DNA of 64,000 bases from Vibrio halioticoli NBRC 102217. GTDB taxonomy: Bacteria; Pseudomonadota; Gammaproteobacteria; Enterobacterales; Vibrionaceae. The notes under the pieces are model-generated. The model was not told the DNA's origin, made no database searches, and worked only from the letters and a program-made list of their open reading frames with translations. Within the stretch, counting starts at the first letter, position 1. Each line of letters begins with the position of its first letter. This document shows, one piece after another, positions 45,524-55,092 of the stretch. The stretch spans positions 1 through 64,000 of the forward strand of contig NZ_BAUJ01000028.1 in assembly GCF_000496695.1 (NCBI RefSeq), in the 5' to 3' direction. The translations under genes and the position numbers were made by a program.

Positions 45524-46231
45524 ATGTTTTTATCCCCTTACTTCGTAAATGAAGATTCGTCGTTCTATTTTACTCGCCAACAAGCTAGCAATTTTGCCAA
45601 AGGCATTGCTGGTGACTTTAATCCTATCCATGACGAAGACCACAAACGCTTCTGTGTACCAGGCGACCTATTGTTCGCTGTATTGCTACAAAAAGAAGGG
45701 ATTAGCCAAAACATGGAGTTCACCTTCTCTGGAATGGTGGGTGATGGTTTAAAGCTAAAAGTAGAACATGAAAACCAAGAAGTTAGTGCTGTTGTTGATA
45801 CTAAAGAAAAGCAATATCTCAGCCTAAACCGCCACGGTGATAACAGTACCGATAAAGAGCTTATCGAAAATGTGATTCGTGGCTATGTGCAATTTTCTGG
45901 AATGAACTTCCCACACATCATGGTGCCTCTTATGAAAGAAGAGCAAATGATGTTCAACACTAAGCGCCCTCTTATCATTTATGAAAGCATGAAACTTGAA
46001 TTCAGTCGTTTTGACATTAAACAGCCAACGGTTGATTTAAGCAGTGCCACTTTCGATGTGAACGGTAAGCGCGGTGTCGTCACTCTGAACTTTGAATTTA
46101 AAGGCGAAGGACAAGTGATTGGTACTGGTACCAAACGTATGATTGCCAGCGGTCTTATCCCATGGGTAGAAGAAGACATGATGGCCTACGTAGACAAATT
46201 TAACGAAGCCAAGAACAACTTTGATAAATAA
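45524..46231 (+). CDS. DUF3581 family protein (hotdog-like)
   Basis: A 235-residue protein. FTRQQASNFAKGIAGDFNPIHDEDHKRFCVPGDLLFAVLL near residues 15-55 is the MaoC-like hotdog motif (G-D-x-N-P-I-H), typical of the DUF3581 family of marine gamma-proteobacteria. The second half is a divergent repeat of the fold. Function is unknown, possibly acyl-CoA related. The stop is 13 nt before a REP-like palindrome. Confidence 0.8.
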   Translation: MFLSPYFVNEDSSFYFTRQQASNFAKGIAGDFNPIHDEDHKRFCVPGDLLFAVLLQKEGISQNMEFTFSGMVGDGLKLKVEHENQEVSAVVDTKEKQYLSLNRHGDNSTDKELIENVIRGYVQFSGMNFPHIMVPLMKEEQMMFNTKRPLIIYESMKLEFSRFDIKQPTVDLSSATFDVNGKRGVVTLNFEFKGEGQVIGTGTKRMIASGLIPWVEEDMMAYVDKFNEAKNNFDK

Positions 46232-46236
46232 CAGCC

Positions 46237-46291
46237 ATTAAAAAGGGGTCAGGTCTTGAAATTTGCATTTCAAAACCTGACCCCTTTTTAA
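46237..46291. repeat. REP-like palindrome between converging genes
   Basis: Full unit at 46245-46267 and an inverted partner ending at 46284, with A5 and T6 tracts outside (TTAAAAAGGGG ... CCCCTTTTTAA). The arms differ by one G:T-type change. With the A/T tracts it is a very plausible bidirectional terminator of the DUF3581 gene and ydiJ. Confidence 0.85.
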
Positions 46292-46310
46292 TGGGCGCAT
46301 TTTACAAAAA

Positions 46311-49300
46311 TCACACTATCTCAAGCAGCGCCTGCAATGGGTGTTTAGCCGCTACGCTTTGTAGACGTTTCACTTGGCTTCTGCATGAATAACCGGTCAC
46401 CAAGCAACGCTCTTTCGGCAACTTATCTAGGCTTGGTCGCCAACTTAAATCATAGATATCTTTTGACCATTGCAGTTTATCCGCTTCATGCCCAAAGGTG
46501 CCCGCCATACCACAACAACCCACTGGCACAGAATTAAGTGACGCACCAAAGTGGCTAAAGATAGCTCCCCACTCTTTCTCTGCATTAGGCAACATGGTTT
46601 TCTCAGTACAGTGCGCCAGCAAATACCAAGCCGGTTGCTGCTTACTCTCTATTTCTGGCAATGTGGTTAGCAGTGGCAATAACCACTCATGCACTGTCTG
46701 AACGCTAAAGTCTGGACAATTTTTCTTCAGTATTTCTCTATATTCATCACGATAACAAAGCACCAGAGCAGGATCGACACCGACCATCGGCATTTTAAGC
46801 TTGGCAGCATCCGCTAAAAATTGAGAGGTACTCTCTGCTGTGCTGGTAAATTGCTTCAAAAACCCTTTGATGTGTTGGGCTTTACCATTAGGTTGAAATG
46901 GCAACATGATTGGGGTGAAACCAAGCTTGATGATCAATGACACAAAGTCATCCACCACTTGCGCATCGTAATAACTGGTAAATGGGTCTTGTACCACTAT
47001 CACATGTTTTTGTTTTTGTTCATCACTCAGCTGAGATAATTTTTGATAATCGTATTTAGAAACATGCTGACTCTTCAGACGTTGCTTTAACGTCGGTGAC
47101 GACAGTAACGGCGCATCTACATAACCAATGCCAGAAGCCACCAAAGACTGTACCCAACCGGTATTAAGTACCGTGTTAACCAATTTTGGTGAAATGGCCA
47201 TCAAAGGTAGCAAAGATTCAATGTTGGCGACAAAGTAATCTTTTAGTGGTCTTTGATAACGCATGTGGTAAAGATTTAAGAAACGCGCTCTAAAATTAGG
47301 TACATCGACTTTAATCGGACACTGCGTTGCACACGCTTTACACGCAAGACAGCCTTGCATCGCCTCATACACTTCATGAGAAAAATCGTAATGGTGACGA
47401 CGATTAACTCGATTCATGACTCTATCGAGCATATTCTTTAGCGACAACGAACCTTTCAGTGTTTTACTTTCTAAATCAAGGATATCAACGCCTTGTTCAG
47501 ATAACTGGCGCAACCACTCTCTGACAATTCCTGCACGACCTTTTGGTGAATGTCGACGGTCGGCTAAGATCTTCATAGAGGGACACATAGGTGACGCAAC
47601 GTCATAGTTAAAACATAAACCGTTACCGTTACACTCCATAGCACCATTAAAGCTGTCACGTACATTGACGGGGATTTGACGGTCAAAGTGTGCACGTTTC
47701 ACCCCATTGACTTTGACTAATTCGTCACTTGAACCCAATGGAGTACAAATTTTGCCTGGGTTCATCTTATTTAAGGGATCAAACGCCCCTTTCACTCGGC
47801 GCAACTGTTCAAAAAGATGCTCACCGAAAAATTCTGGGCCGTATTCAGAGCGAAAACCTTTGCCATGCTCGCCCCACATCAAGCCGCCATATTTAGAGAC
47901 CAAGGCCACAACTTGATCAGAAATCTGATGCATCAACGCTTCTTGCTTAGGATCGCACATATCCAACGAGGGTCGAACGTGCAGTACACCCGCATCAACG
48001 TGACCAAACATGCCGTAACGAAGATTATGCCCATCTAACAAAGCTCTAAACTCAGCAATAAAATCGGCGAGATTTTCAGGCGGTACACAAGTGTCTTCGG
48101 CAAAAGCTACCGGCTTAGCTGCACCTTTGGTGGCGCCTAGTAAACCTACCGCTTTTTTACGCATGCCGTATATTTTGCCAATACTGGCAAGATCATCGCA
48201 GATTTGATAGCCGATGATACCGCCTTTTTTCGATGCCATCATTTCATCTAAACGCAACAATAATGCGTTCACTTGTGCATCAATTTCTTCGGAGTCATAG
48301 CCTGCATACTCAACGATATTAACGCCGAGCATTTCTTGGCCGGGGACTTCGGTTAACAAATCACTGACGGTGTGCCATACGATGTCTTGCTTGGCAAGAT
48401 TGAGCACGATGGAGTCAATGGTTTCAACCGACAATGCATTCGCTTCTACCATCATAGGTGCAGAGCGAAGCGCCGAATCAAAACTGTCGTATTTGACGTT
48501 AACTAATACGCGAGATTTAGGGATTTTAGTGAGATTCAGTTTGGCGCGAGTAATAAAGCCCAATGAACCTTCAGAGCCACACAGCACCCGCTCTGGTAAA
48601 AATTGATCGTCAATCAGAGCATTTTTTAAATCGTAGCCGGTAAGAAAGCGATTTAAAGGAGGAAAGCGCGCTTCTATAGCTTGACGATGTTCACGACAAA
48701 TTCTTTGTGTTTCAGCTACTGCATTTGCCGCAAAGCTGTTGGCTTTCACCTGTTGCCATTGTTCAGTATCTAATACTGAACCATCGGCTAATACAGAGGT
48801 TAACCCCAATACATGATCAGAGGTTTTACCATAACGCAGTGAACCTTGCCCGGAAGCATCGGTGTTGATCATGCCACCAATTGTCGCCCTATTACTGGTT
48901 GAGAGCTCTGGGGAAAAGAAATAACCGTGTTCTCGAATTAAATCATTGAGTTTATCTTTAACCATTCCGGTTTCGACAATCACCCAACCTTCTTCAAGGT
49001 TCAATTCCACCAATTTATTTAAATGACGAGACAGATCGACCACAATATGTTCAGTCAAAGATTGTCCATTGGTGCCTGTGCCGCCACCTCTTGGAGAAAA
49101 ACGAACAGAATGGAATTCACTTTGGTGGCCAATTTCAGTTAACAGTTCAATATCAAGCTGTGTTTTTGGATGCACTACCGCTTGCGGTAATTGCTGATAA
49201 ACACTGTTATCGGTTGCTACCGCTAATCGACTGGCGTATTGGGTTTCAATCTCACCTTGAAAGCCTCGTTGTACAAGCTGCTTAAGGTAGCTATCAACGG

Positions 49301-49340
49301 TTGCATTGCTTGAAGGGGTTTGGCTGAGTCTTGGTAACAT
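46311..49340 (-). CDS. ydiJ: FAD and iron-sulfur D-2-hydroxyglutarate dehydrogenase-like protein
   Basis: A 1009-residue protein like E. coli YdiJ (1018). The N-terminal FAD_binding_4 domain holds VRFSPRGGGTGTNGQSLTEHIVVDLSRHLN near residue 85 and LSTSNRATIGGMINTDASGQGS near 150; the FAD-oxidase C domain follows. A 4Fe-4S stretch CLACKACATQCPIKVDVP lies near 655 and the C-terminal CCG domain contains VGCCGMAGTFGHE near 950. The family oxidises D-2-hydroxyglutarate. I start at ATG 49340, with AGGA six bases before it; the frame is open seven codons further up. Confidence 0.92.
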   Translation of the reverse strand: MLPRLSQTPSSNATVDSYLKQLVQRGFQGEIETQYASRLAVATDNSVYQQLPQAVVHPKTQLDIELLTEIGHQSEFHSVRFSPRGGGTGTNGQSLTEHIVVDLSRHLNKLVELNLEEGWVIVETGMVKDKLNDLIREHGYFFSPELSTSNRATIGGMINTDASGQGSLRYGKTSDHVLGLTSVLADGSVLDTEQWQQVKANSFAANAVAETQRICREHRQAIEARFPPLNRFLTGYDLKNALIDDQFLPERVLCGSEGSLGFITRAKLNLTKIPKSRVLVNVKYDSFDSALRSAPMMVEANALSVETIDSIVLNLAKQDIVWHTVSDLLTEVPGQEMLGVNIVEYAGYDSEEIDAQVNALLLRLDEMMASKKGGIIGYQICDDLASIGKIYGMRKKAVGLLGATKGAAKPVAFAEDTCVPPENLADFIAEFRALLDGHNLRYGMFGHVDAGVLHVRPSLDMCDPKQEALMHQISDQVVALVSKYGGLMWGEHGKGFRSEYGPEFFGEHLFEQLRRVKGAFDPLNKMNPGKICTPLGSSDELVKVNGVKRAHFDRQIPVNVRDSFNGAMECNGNGLCFNYDVASPMCPSMKILADRRHSPKGRAGIVREWLRQLSEQGVDILDLESKTLKGSLSLKNMLDRVMNRVNRRHHYDFSHEVYEAMQGCLACKACATQCPIKVDVPNFRARFLNLYHMRYQRPLKDYFVANIESLLPLMAISPKLVNTVLNTGWVQSLVASGIGYVDAPLLSSPTLKQRLKSQHVSKYDYQKLSQLSDEQKQKHVIVVQDPFTSYYDAQVVDDFVSLIIKLGFTPIMLPFQPNGKAQHIKGFLKQFTSTAESTSQFLADAAKLKMPMVGVDPALVLCYRDEYREILKKNCPDFSVQTVHEWLLPLLTTLPEIESKQQPAWYLLAHCTEKTMLPNAEKEWGAIFSHFGASLNSVPVGCCGMAGTFGHEADKLQWSKDIYDLSWRPSLDKLPKERCLVTGYSCRSQVKRLQSVAAKHPLQALLEIV

Positions 49341-49530
49341 AATGCTTCCTGCAGTCATCATGCGCTACTCCATCGTCTTAGGCATGAATAATTTAAGTCG
49401 TTTATTTTCTAACACTTTACATGATTTAAGAAATGATCAAAACCATCATAGAGAATGCTGTTCATTTACTCTTTAAGAGTGAGCGAAAAAGGAGTAAAAT
49501 GTGTCCCCCTTTTGGTGATGCCGAGAACGT

Positions 49531-50214
49531 ATGAACAAGCAAAAAGCGTTGAAAAAAATAGCAAAATGCCTTGAATTAGGTAATTCAGCCAACGTCAACG
49601 AGGCTGCAAACGCCATTAAAATGGCACACAACCTTATGCTCAAGTATGGTCTTGAAAAAGATGATATTGAGTTTATCAAAATGGGGAAAACTCAATCTTC
49701 TCACCTTTTACCTAGCAATGTCGGTAATAATATTTTACGAGTTATACGTGGCATTAATACCAAATTTGGTGTAGAAGCGGTATTGCTAAATCATAAAGGG
49801 TTAAAACGCGTAGAATTTATCGGTGAAGCCGATCGTGCTATTTTTGCCGCGTTTGCGTTTGATGTTGTGTATCGAGAAATGAATGAACACACAGGTAAGT
49901 TTAGAAATAGCTTTGCCGGTTCAGGTACACCCTCATCCGAAGTCACCAAACGAGTTAACTCGTTTCTATCGGGTTGGATTGAAGGAGCACTGGAAAAATT
50001 ACCGCTCATTGCTCCAGATGACGAATCCGATAAGAAAATTAAGAATTATATTGATAAAGAATTTGAAAATATAGATAGGGAAACCTTTAAAAAGCAACTT
50101 CAAGAAGCGATGAAAAACCTTACCGCGGATTACGAAGTTGGCTTGAAAAAAGGTCGAACTTTATCTGTCAGCCGACCTGTTGAAGGGGCTCAAGCCAAAA
50201 AACTGCTGAAATAA
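49531..50214 (+). CDS. DUF2786 domain protein
   Basis: A 227-residue protein. Residues 1-40 (KALKKIAKCLELGNSANVNEAANAIKMAHNLMLKYGL) match the DUF2786 module, seen in phage and bacterial proteins of unknown role; the remainder (VEFIGEADRAIFAAFAFDVVYREM, RNSFAGSGTPSSEVTKRVNSFLSGWIEGAL) is the partner domain usually found with it. Function unknown. GATGCCGAGAACG precedes the ATG, so the ribosome site is weak. Confidence 0.78.
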   Translation: MNKQKALKKIAKCLELGNSANVNEAANAIKMAHNLMLKYGLEKDDIEFIKMGKTQSSHLLPSNVGNNILRVIRGINTKFGVEAVLLNHKGLKRVEFIGEADRAIFAAFAFDVVYREMNEHTGKFRNSFAGSGTPSSEVTKRVNSFLSGWIEGALEKLPLIAPDDESDKKIKNYIDKEFENIDRETFKKQLQEAMKNLTADYEVGLKKGRTLSVSRPVEGAQAKKLLK

Positions 50215-50382
50215 TCCTATTTCTCCCTTAATAACGCTTGATGAGAACAAATATGCAACAGTTTATTCACAATGGTGTAATATTATAATCTTAACCTTTC
50301 GGCGAGGATCGAACCATCGATACTGGCCTGTCTCGAATAAAAGGTCGTATCAAAAGCAAATACTTATGGAGTAGTTATTAGT

Positions 50383-50574
50383 ATGAAAAAAACTTTCTCA
50401 CATTGCGATTGGTGTAAAAAATTAGCTTTCGTTGAAAAATTGACTTACATGGACGGGTACGTTAACTGTTGTTGCGACTCATGCAAACAAACTGCGCTAC
50501 TGGATATCAAGCGCTATAACCATGAAGAAAGCGTCACACCACAAAAAGAAATGTTGAAGCGTCAACACGCATAG
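50383..50574 (+). CDS. Small cysteine-rich protein
   Basis: A 63-residue protein with CDWC (residues 8-11) and CCCDSC (29-34), probably binding one zinc. Family not recognised. A strong terminator follows 18 nt after the stop. Confidence 0.7.
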   Translation: MKKTFSHCDWCKKLAFVEKLTYMDGYVNCCCDSCKQTALLDIKRYNHEESVTPQKEMLKRQHA

Positions 50575-50592
50575 AGACCTCGAGAAAACAAC

Positions 50593-50622
50593 AAACCCAA
50601 CTTAGTGTTGGGTTTTTTTTTG
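50593..50622 (+). terminator. Intrinsic terminator
   Basis: Stem AAACCCAAC / GTTGGGTTT with TTAGT loop and a T9 run. Confidence 0.92.
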
Positions 50623-50668
50623 CCAAAATTTCATTATCTAAGCTTGATCTTTAACCGAACAGGTATTA

Positions 50669-50684
50669 CTGTTTATCTATACAG
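50669..50684 (+). promoter_or_regulatory. LexA (SOS) box of the SulA-like gene
   Basis: CTGTTTATCTATACAG fits CTGT-N8-ACAG, flanked by TA on the left and TA on the right, 20 nt before the start codon. Confidence 0.88.
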
Positions 50685-50704
50685 TATGTATGGAGATACA
50701 GTAA

Positions 50705-51079
50705 ATGCACTTTCAACCAATGAATAATAGCAGCGCTTTAAATCTTTCACCTCGTTCTTTTCAAGCATCTAGCTTAGAACGTTTGGCTAAAGCTTCATCG
50801 GCTCACAAATGGATTTTATTCACTGCACAAACCCATCTTCCAGACTTAAAAGATCTTCAATCATACCGTGTCGATTGTGAGAAAATCATTCAGCTAAGGC
50901 CTTCAATAAAGAGCAGCGAAATTGAAGTGGTGACAAAAGCCATCACTTTAGGCAACGCCAGTGCCATTGTAGCCAGTGGCGATATTGATAGTTTTGCTCG
51001 TAAACAATTACAGCAGTTAGCTATGCAACACGGATGTGAAGTCTTTTTCTCAACATCAAACACTCAATATCTTCATTAA
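50705..51079 (+). CDS. sulA: SulA-like SOS cell-division inhibitor
   Basis: A 124-residue protein with SulA/RecA-fold features: HKWILFTAQTHLPDL (residues 35-49), EKIIQLRPS, EVVTKAITLGNASAIVASGDI near 80-100 and QHGCEVFFSTSN near the end. SulA binds FtsZ and halts septation after DNA damage. The LexA box just upstream supports this role. It is shorter than E. coli SulA (169), as are vibrio homologues (from memory). Identity is by motif and context. Confidence 0.72.
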   Translation: MHFQPMNNSSALNLSPRSFQASSLERLAKASSAHKWILFTAQTHLPDLKDLQSYRVDCEKIIQLRPSIKSSEIEVVTKAITLGNASAIVASGDIDSFARKQLQQLAMQHGCEVFFSTSNTQYLH

Positions 51080-51133
51080 ATTAACAATTTATTAAGATAC
51101 AGAGCGTAAAAATAGCGAAGTCAAATTGACGAG

Positions 51134-51149
51134 GCGCAATCGTTTGCTT
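51134..51149 (+). promoter_or_regulatory. PurR-like box upstream of purC
   Basis: GCGCAATCGTTTGCTT matches 13 of 16 bases of the PurR operator ACGCAAACGTTTGCGT, 69 nt before the purC start. Confidence 0.65.
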
Positions 51150-51217
51150 TTCTATTGGAATAGTGAAAATGATCTGTGTATTATTCTCAGCAGTATTTAC
51201 CCTATTAGGTATAAATT

Positions 51218-52321
51218 ATGAATCTTGCTGACCAAGTATTAGACGTTAACGATGACTTGCCTATTCGCACCGATAAACCTGTACACAGTGGTAAAGTGCG
51301 CTCTGTGTACTGGCTTACTGAAGAAGACAGTCGCCGCTTAATCAAAGAAAAAAACTACGATGTTTCCGAAGATGCTCCTTTAGCCATCATGGTAATTAGT
51401 GATCGCATCTCTGCATTTGATTGTATCTGGCACGGTGAACAAAACCTAAAAGGGGTTCCCGGCAAAGGAGCAGCGCTTAACGCCATCTCTAATCATTGGT
51501 TTAAACTGTTTAAAGATAATGGTTTAGCAGACAGTCATATTCTTGATATTCCCCACCCTCTAGTGTGGATCGTGCAAAAAGCGAAACCTGTGATGGTTGA
51601 AGCTATCTGCCGTAAATACATTACAGGCTCAATGTGGCGTGCTTATTCAAAAGGTGAGCGTTCGTTCTGTGGTATCGACTTGCCTGAAGGCTTAATCAAA
51701 GACGGATTACTTGACGATCTATTAATTACTCCTTCCACCAAAGGCATTTTAAAAGGTATTCCTAACGTTCCTGAAGTGGACGATGTGAATATTACTCGCC
51801 AAGATCTGATCAATAACTACGCATCATTTAATTTCCAAGCGCCACAAGATGTCGATCGCTACGAAGTGTTGCTGAAAGAAGGCTTTAACGTTATTGATAA
51901 CGCTCTTTCAAAAATTGGACAGATCTTTGTCGACACCAAATTTGAATTTGGTTATGTCACTGACAGTAAAGGCAATGAAAAGCTCATTTATATGGACGAA
52001 GTAGGCACACCTGATTCTTCACGTATTTGGGATAAAGACGCTTACAATGATGGTGTTATTGTCGAAAACTCGAAAGAAGGCTTCCGTCAGTTCTTGTTAA
52101 ACCACTTCCCTGATCCTGATATCTTACTTAACAAAGATCGCATGACAGAGCGTAACGCTTTAGCAACCGATAATGAACTGCCGTTATCAGCAATGATGGA
52201 GCTTTCAGAAACTTATACCAGTATTGCAGAGAAAATCACTGGCAATAAAATTGAGCTAAGCGCGAACCCTAAAGCCGAAATCGTTGAAATATTGGCAAGA
52301 GACTACGCGCTAGTTGACTAA
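51218..52321 (+). CDS. purC: SAICAR synthetase
   Basis: A 367-residue phosphoribosylaminoimidazole-succinocarboxamide synthase joining CAIR and aspartate in purine synthesis. [10 protein letters not shown] near residue 26, [17 protein letters not shown] near 66, [17 protein letters not shown] near 126, [31 protein letters not shown] near 245 are the family blocks. The enlarged form (about 367 residues) is the one seen in vibrios rather than the 237-residue E. coli enzyme. A PurR-like box precedes it and a strong terminator follows. Confidence 0.95.
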   Translation: MNLADQVLDVNDDLPIRTDKPVHSGKVRSVYWLTEEDSRRLIKEKNYDVSEDAPLAIMVISDRISAFDCIWHGEQNLKGVPGKGAALNAISNHWFKLFKDNGLADSHILDIPHPLVWIVQKAKPVMVEAICRKYITGSMWRAYSKGERSFCGIDLPEGLIKDGLLDDLLITPSTKGILKGIPNVPEVDDVNITRQDLINNYASFNFQAPQDVDRYEVLLKEGFNVIDNALSKIGQIFVDTKFEFGYVTDSKGNEKLIYMDEVGTPDSSRIWDKDAYNDGVIVENSKEGFRQFLLNHFPDPDILLNKDRMTERNALATDNELPLSAMMELSETYTSIAEKITGNKIELSANPKAEIVEILARDYALVD

Positions 52322-52446
52322 ACCAAGTGCGCTAAACTAACAGTACTCAGGAAAGTAGGCTAAAGCAGAGTAGGTAAAGCAAAGTACGCAATCAAGCGCA
52401 CTAAATTTACCGATAAACATTATCTGTTGCAATGCCATACAGCATG

Positions 52447-52480
52447 AAGCCGTCACCCACAGTGACGGCTTCTTTTATTT
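52447..52480 (+). terminator. Intrinsic terminator after purC
   Basis: Stem AAGCCGTCAC / GTGACGGCTT with a five-base loop, then TCTTTTATTT. It may serve the converging TfoX gene too. Confidence 0.85.
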
Positions 52481-52504
52481 TATTCATTCAATCATTCTAA
52501 GCAC

Positions 52505-53125
52505 TTAATTTAAACGTGATGCCCTACCCACTTCATTCACCGATATTTTACCTAGCAAATCATTTTTGATTGCATTGCCTAATAAAGAAAAATGCACACC
52601 TTGAATCGCACCTTCTAATTTCCACAACAAATTAATGTTTAGGTCTAAACCATAGATAGATTGCAGGCGACGAAACGACTCGCTAGAGCCAATAGTTCTC
52701 AATCCACTGACATCTTGAATGTCTATTCTGGCTAACATTCTTTCGATACTCAGTTGCAAGTTGGGTAAGTCACGAATGCGCTCATCACAATGTTGGCATC
52801 TGTCTTTGTCAACTTTGGCATTTTCTATGGATTGAATAAACAAAGAATGCGTTTGAATCGGATCGGAAAAATAGAGATCCATAATGTTGTAATATTGAAC
52901 TCTAGCGCAGCCGATTCGTTTTTGGAACTTAAACTGTTTACAGCCTAAAGCGATCAGTTTATCGGTTAAATCGGGACCACCGCGCAAGTATGCCCTTCCT
53001 TCATGAACCAATAAAAACATGGCATCATCAATAAAATATCCCGTGCCACCAAACATTGAACGAGAGTTTAATCCATCAAAACGTTGAATGTTGTCAATCA
53101 CAGCAGCAATTCCATTTCTAGCCAT
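52505..53125 (-). CDS. TfoX/Sxy family competence regulator
   Basis: About 206 residues. The N-terminal TfoX domain has SRSMFGGTGYFIDDAMFLLVHEGRAYLRGG, the C-terminal TfoX domain has RIRDLPNLQLSIERMLARI and LLWKLEGAIQGVHFSLL. Vibrios have two such regulators (TfoX for chitin-induced competence, TfoY for defence and motility); I cannot tell which. The start is uncertain: GGAG lies nine bases before ATG 53125, while in-frame ATGs at 53131 and 53149 also exist. No c-di-GMP riboswitch was found upstream. Confidence 0.85.
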   Translation of the reverse strand: MARNGIAAVIDNIQRFDGLNSRSMFGGTGYFIDDAMFLLVHEGRAYLRGGPDLTDKLIALGCKQFKFQKRIGCARVQYYNIMDLYFSDPIQTHSLFIQSIENAKVDKDRCQHCDERIRDLPNLQLSIERMLARIDIQDVSGLRTIGSSESFRRLQSIYGLDLNINLLWKLEGAIQGVHFSLLGNAIKNDLLGKISVNEVGRASRLN

Positions 53126-53452
53126 AATCATCGTCTCCACTTGAGTCATTATCCATCTTATTTCAGAGCCTACATACCTCACTCCGTCGTGTACTCAATA
53201 AGCTTTACAGTCAAGCATTCTGTTGTCTATGTACGATAAGTAGTATTGAAATTACAAAAAGTATGAGAACTTGCGATATATATCGAAAAGAAAGTGTGAT
53301 TTATGCGTGAATTAGCTAACTACAGCACGCAAAAGGACTCTAATAATTTTCAGTTGAATTGGATTAGTGTAAGCTGATGAATCTTCTAAAGATAACAGCA
53401 TATTGTGCTGTGTATTCTCCCTTAAATTGCACCGGAAAGTATCTAAACAAAC

Positions 53453-54358
53453 ATGTTACTAGGGTTATTATTCATTTTTATTCCACTCATTGTGGGATAC
53501 TTCATCTCAATTAAAACACCGCATATTTTAAGTAAGATCAACAAGATCTGCTCTTACACCGTTTTATTCATTCTATTTTTAATGGGTCTAAGTATTGCGG
53601 GAATGGAAAACTTAGGCGGTAATCTAAAACAGATCATCATAGTGGCAACTTGCTTTTTTATTAGCATGGGCATATTTAACGTACTGGCTTTACCTTTAGT
53701 TGACATTAAATTTCCACTACAAGTAGAAGGCAGGAAAAACAAACTGCCGTTATTAGAAATGGCATCCGAATCCGTTCGATTGGTGTTTGTTGTAGCCCTT
53801 GGTGTTGGCATTGGTTTATTACTGCCCGGATATTGGAGTTGGGTGCATACGGCGAGTGAGTGGACGTTATTCGGATTGTTATTTTTAATCGGCATACAAC
53901 TTAGAAATAGCGGCCTGACACTTCGTGAGATCATCATCAACAAACATGGCTTGATTATCGCAGGTGTCGTGATTATCACCTCTTGGCTAGGCGGTATTGT
54001 TTCAGCGCTACTACTTGGCCTTCCTATAAGCCAAGGATTGGCAATGGCATCAGGCTTTGGCTGGTATTCATTAAGTGGCATTTTAATCACAGAGAGTTAT
54101 GGCCCCTTGTACGGCAGTGCCTCACTGATAGTAGAGTTACTTCGCGAATTAATGGCGCTTATCTTTATCCCGCTATTAATAAAAAGCCGTCCTTGTACCG
54201 CTATTGGCTACGCTGGCGCTACCGCAATGGACTTTACATTACCCATCATTCAACAAACAGGTGGTATACGTTGCGTTCCTGTGGCGATTGTCAGTGGTTT
54301 TATCTTAAGTCTACTGGTCCCTGTTCTTATCCTTAGCTTTGCTGGATTGGGAATGTAA
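53453..54358 (+). CDS. lysO: Lysine exporter LysO
   Basis: A 301-residue inner-membrane protein with about eight to ten hydrophobic segments, resembling E. coli LysO/YbjE (299), which exports lysine and thialysine. Family blocks are GMENLGGNLKQIIIVATCFF in the first half and GFGWYSLSGILITESYGPLYGSASLIVELLREL near 200. I found no lysine riboswitch upstream. Confidence 0.85.
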   Translation: MLLGLLFIFIPLIVGYFISIKTPHILSKINKICSYTVLFILFLMGLSIAGMENLGGNLKQIIIVATCFFISMGIFNVLALPLVDIKFPLQVEGRKNKLPLLEMASESVRLVFVVALGVGIGLLLPGYWSWVHTASEWTLFGLLFLIGIQLRNSGLTLREIIINKHGLIIAGVVIITSWLGGIVSALLLGLPISQGLAMASGFGWYSLSGILITESYGPLYGSASLIVELLRELMALIFIPLLIKSRPCTAIGYAGATAMDFTLPIIQQTGGIRCVPVAIVSGFILSLLVPVLILSFAGLGM

Positions 54359-54470
54359 TATTTGGCGGGCTTGCTCACATTCAATCATCGAACACTTAGG
54401 TAATTAATATAAGTTTTGTTAAATTACTTTGACTACTGTCGTAGAGTCTATCAACTCAGGGAATTATTCG

Positions 54471-54986
54471 ATGAACAAAACGCTGGTTTTACTAATGTCA
54501 GCTATACCTGCTTTTGCCTTTGCTGCAAACACAGAGTGCCAAATCACAAAATACGATACTTATATTGATGCCTCAATTACTTGGTATCAAGACCTTGCTA
54601 CTATTACGAGCACTGACAACCCGCAACTCAAAGAAGTCAGTGATTGGTTTGTAGACGGTCGAAAAAAACACTTTGAACTCAATCGTGAAGCCGTACATAC
54701 CTTTTTAAAGTCTGAGCCCAACAAAGTTTCCACCGAATCAGATGTCGAATCTTGGCTGCAGCTGACTCAAAGTGATATTAAAGCACTGTCTAATCGTGAT
54801 GATAAGTTAGGCCAGTTAGCTAAACAAAGTTTCCAATATCGACAAGCGCAATCTCACCCACAAAATTATGAGTTTCGCTCGGCACTGGCTGATTTACTCA
54901 GTCATCCCAATAAAATAGAGCATGCGTTAAATCGCTATAACCATTCTATTGAGGACGTAGTTGCTATGAATTGCAACTCACATTGA
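54471..54986 (+). CDS. Secreted hypothetical protein
   Basis: A 171-residue protein with a signal peptide ending PAFAFAA (about residue 20), so probably periplasmic. The mature part is helical and acidic with two Cys (near 24 and 167) that may bond. I do not recognise the family. The start is the ATG with AGGGAATT upstream; an in-frame start 14 codons earlier would hide the signal peptide. Confidence 0.7.
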   Translation: MNKTLVLLMSAIPAFAFAANTECQITKYDTYIDASITWYQDLATITSTDNPQLKEVSDWFVDGRKKHFELNREAVHTFLKSEPNKVSTESDVESWLQLTQSDIKALSNRDDKLGQLAKQSFQYRQAQSHPQNYEFRSALADLLSHPNKIEHALNRYNHSIEDVVAMNCNSH

Positions 54987-55092
54987 TGCCTTACTCTTAA
55001 CCATAAAATCAGTACATGAAAAATAATGCGAGACTTTGAGCGATTAATTTATTACATTGTCTCGCAATTTCCGCAATACAAATTCATGTTAT

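Noticed and set aside
53126..53452. c-di-GMP riboswitch before the TfoX-family gene or lysine riboswitch before lysO
   Set aside because: None of the conserved riboswitch words or helices could be found in this intergenic stretch on either strand.
53554..54090. 178-codon frame opposite lysO
   Set aside because: It lies wholly antisense to a well-supported membrane protein gene, has no recognisable domain and its composition mirrors the lysO codons.
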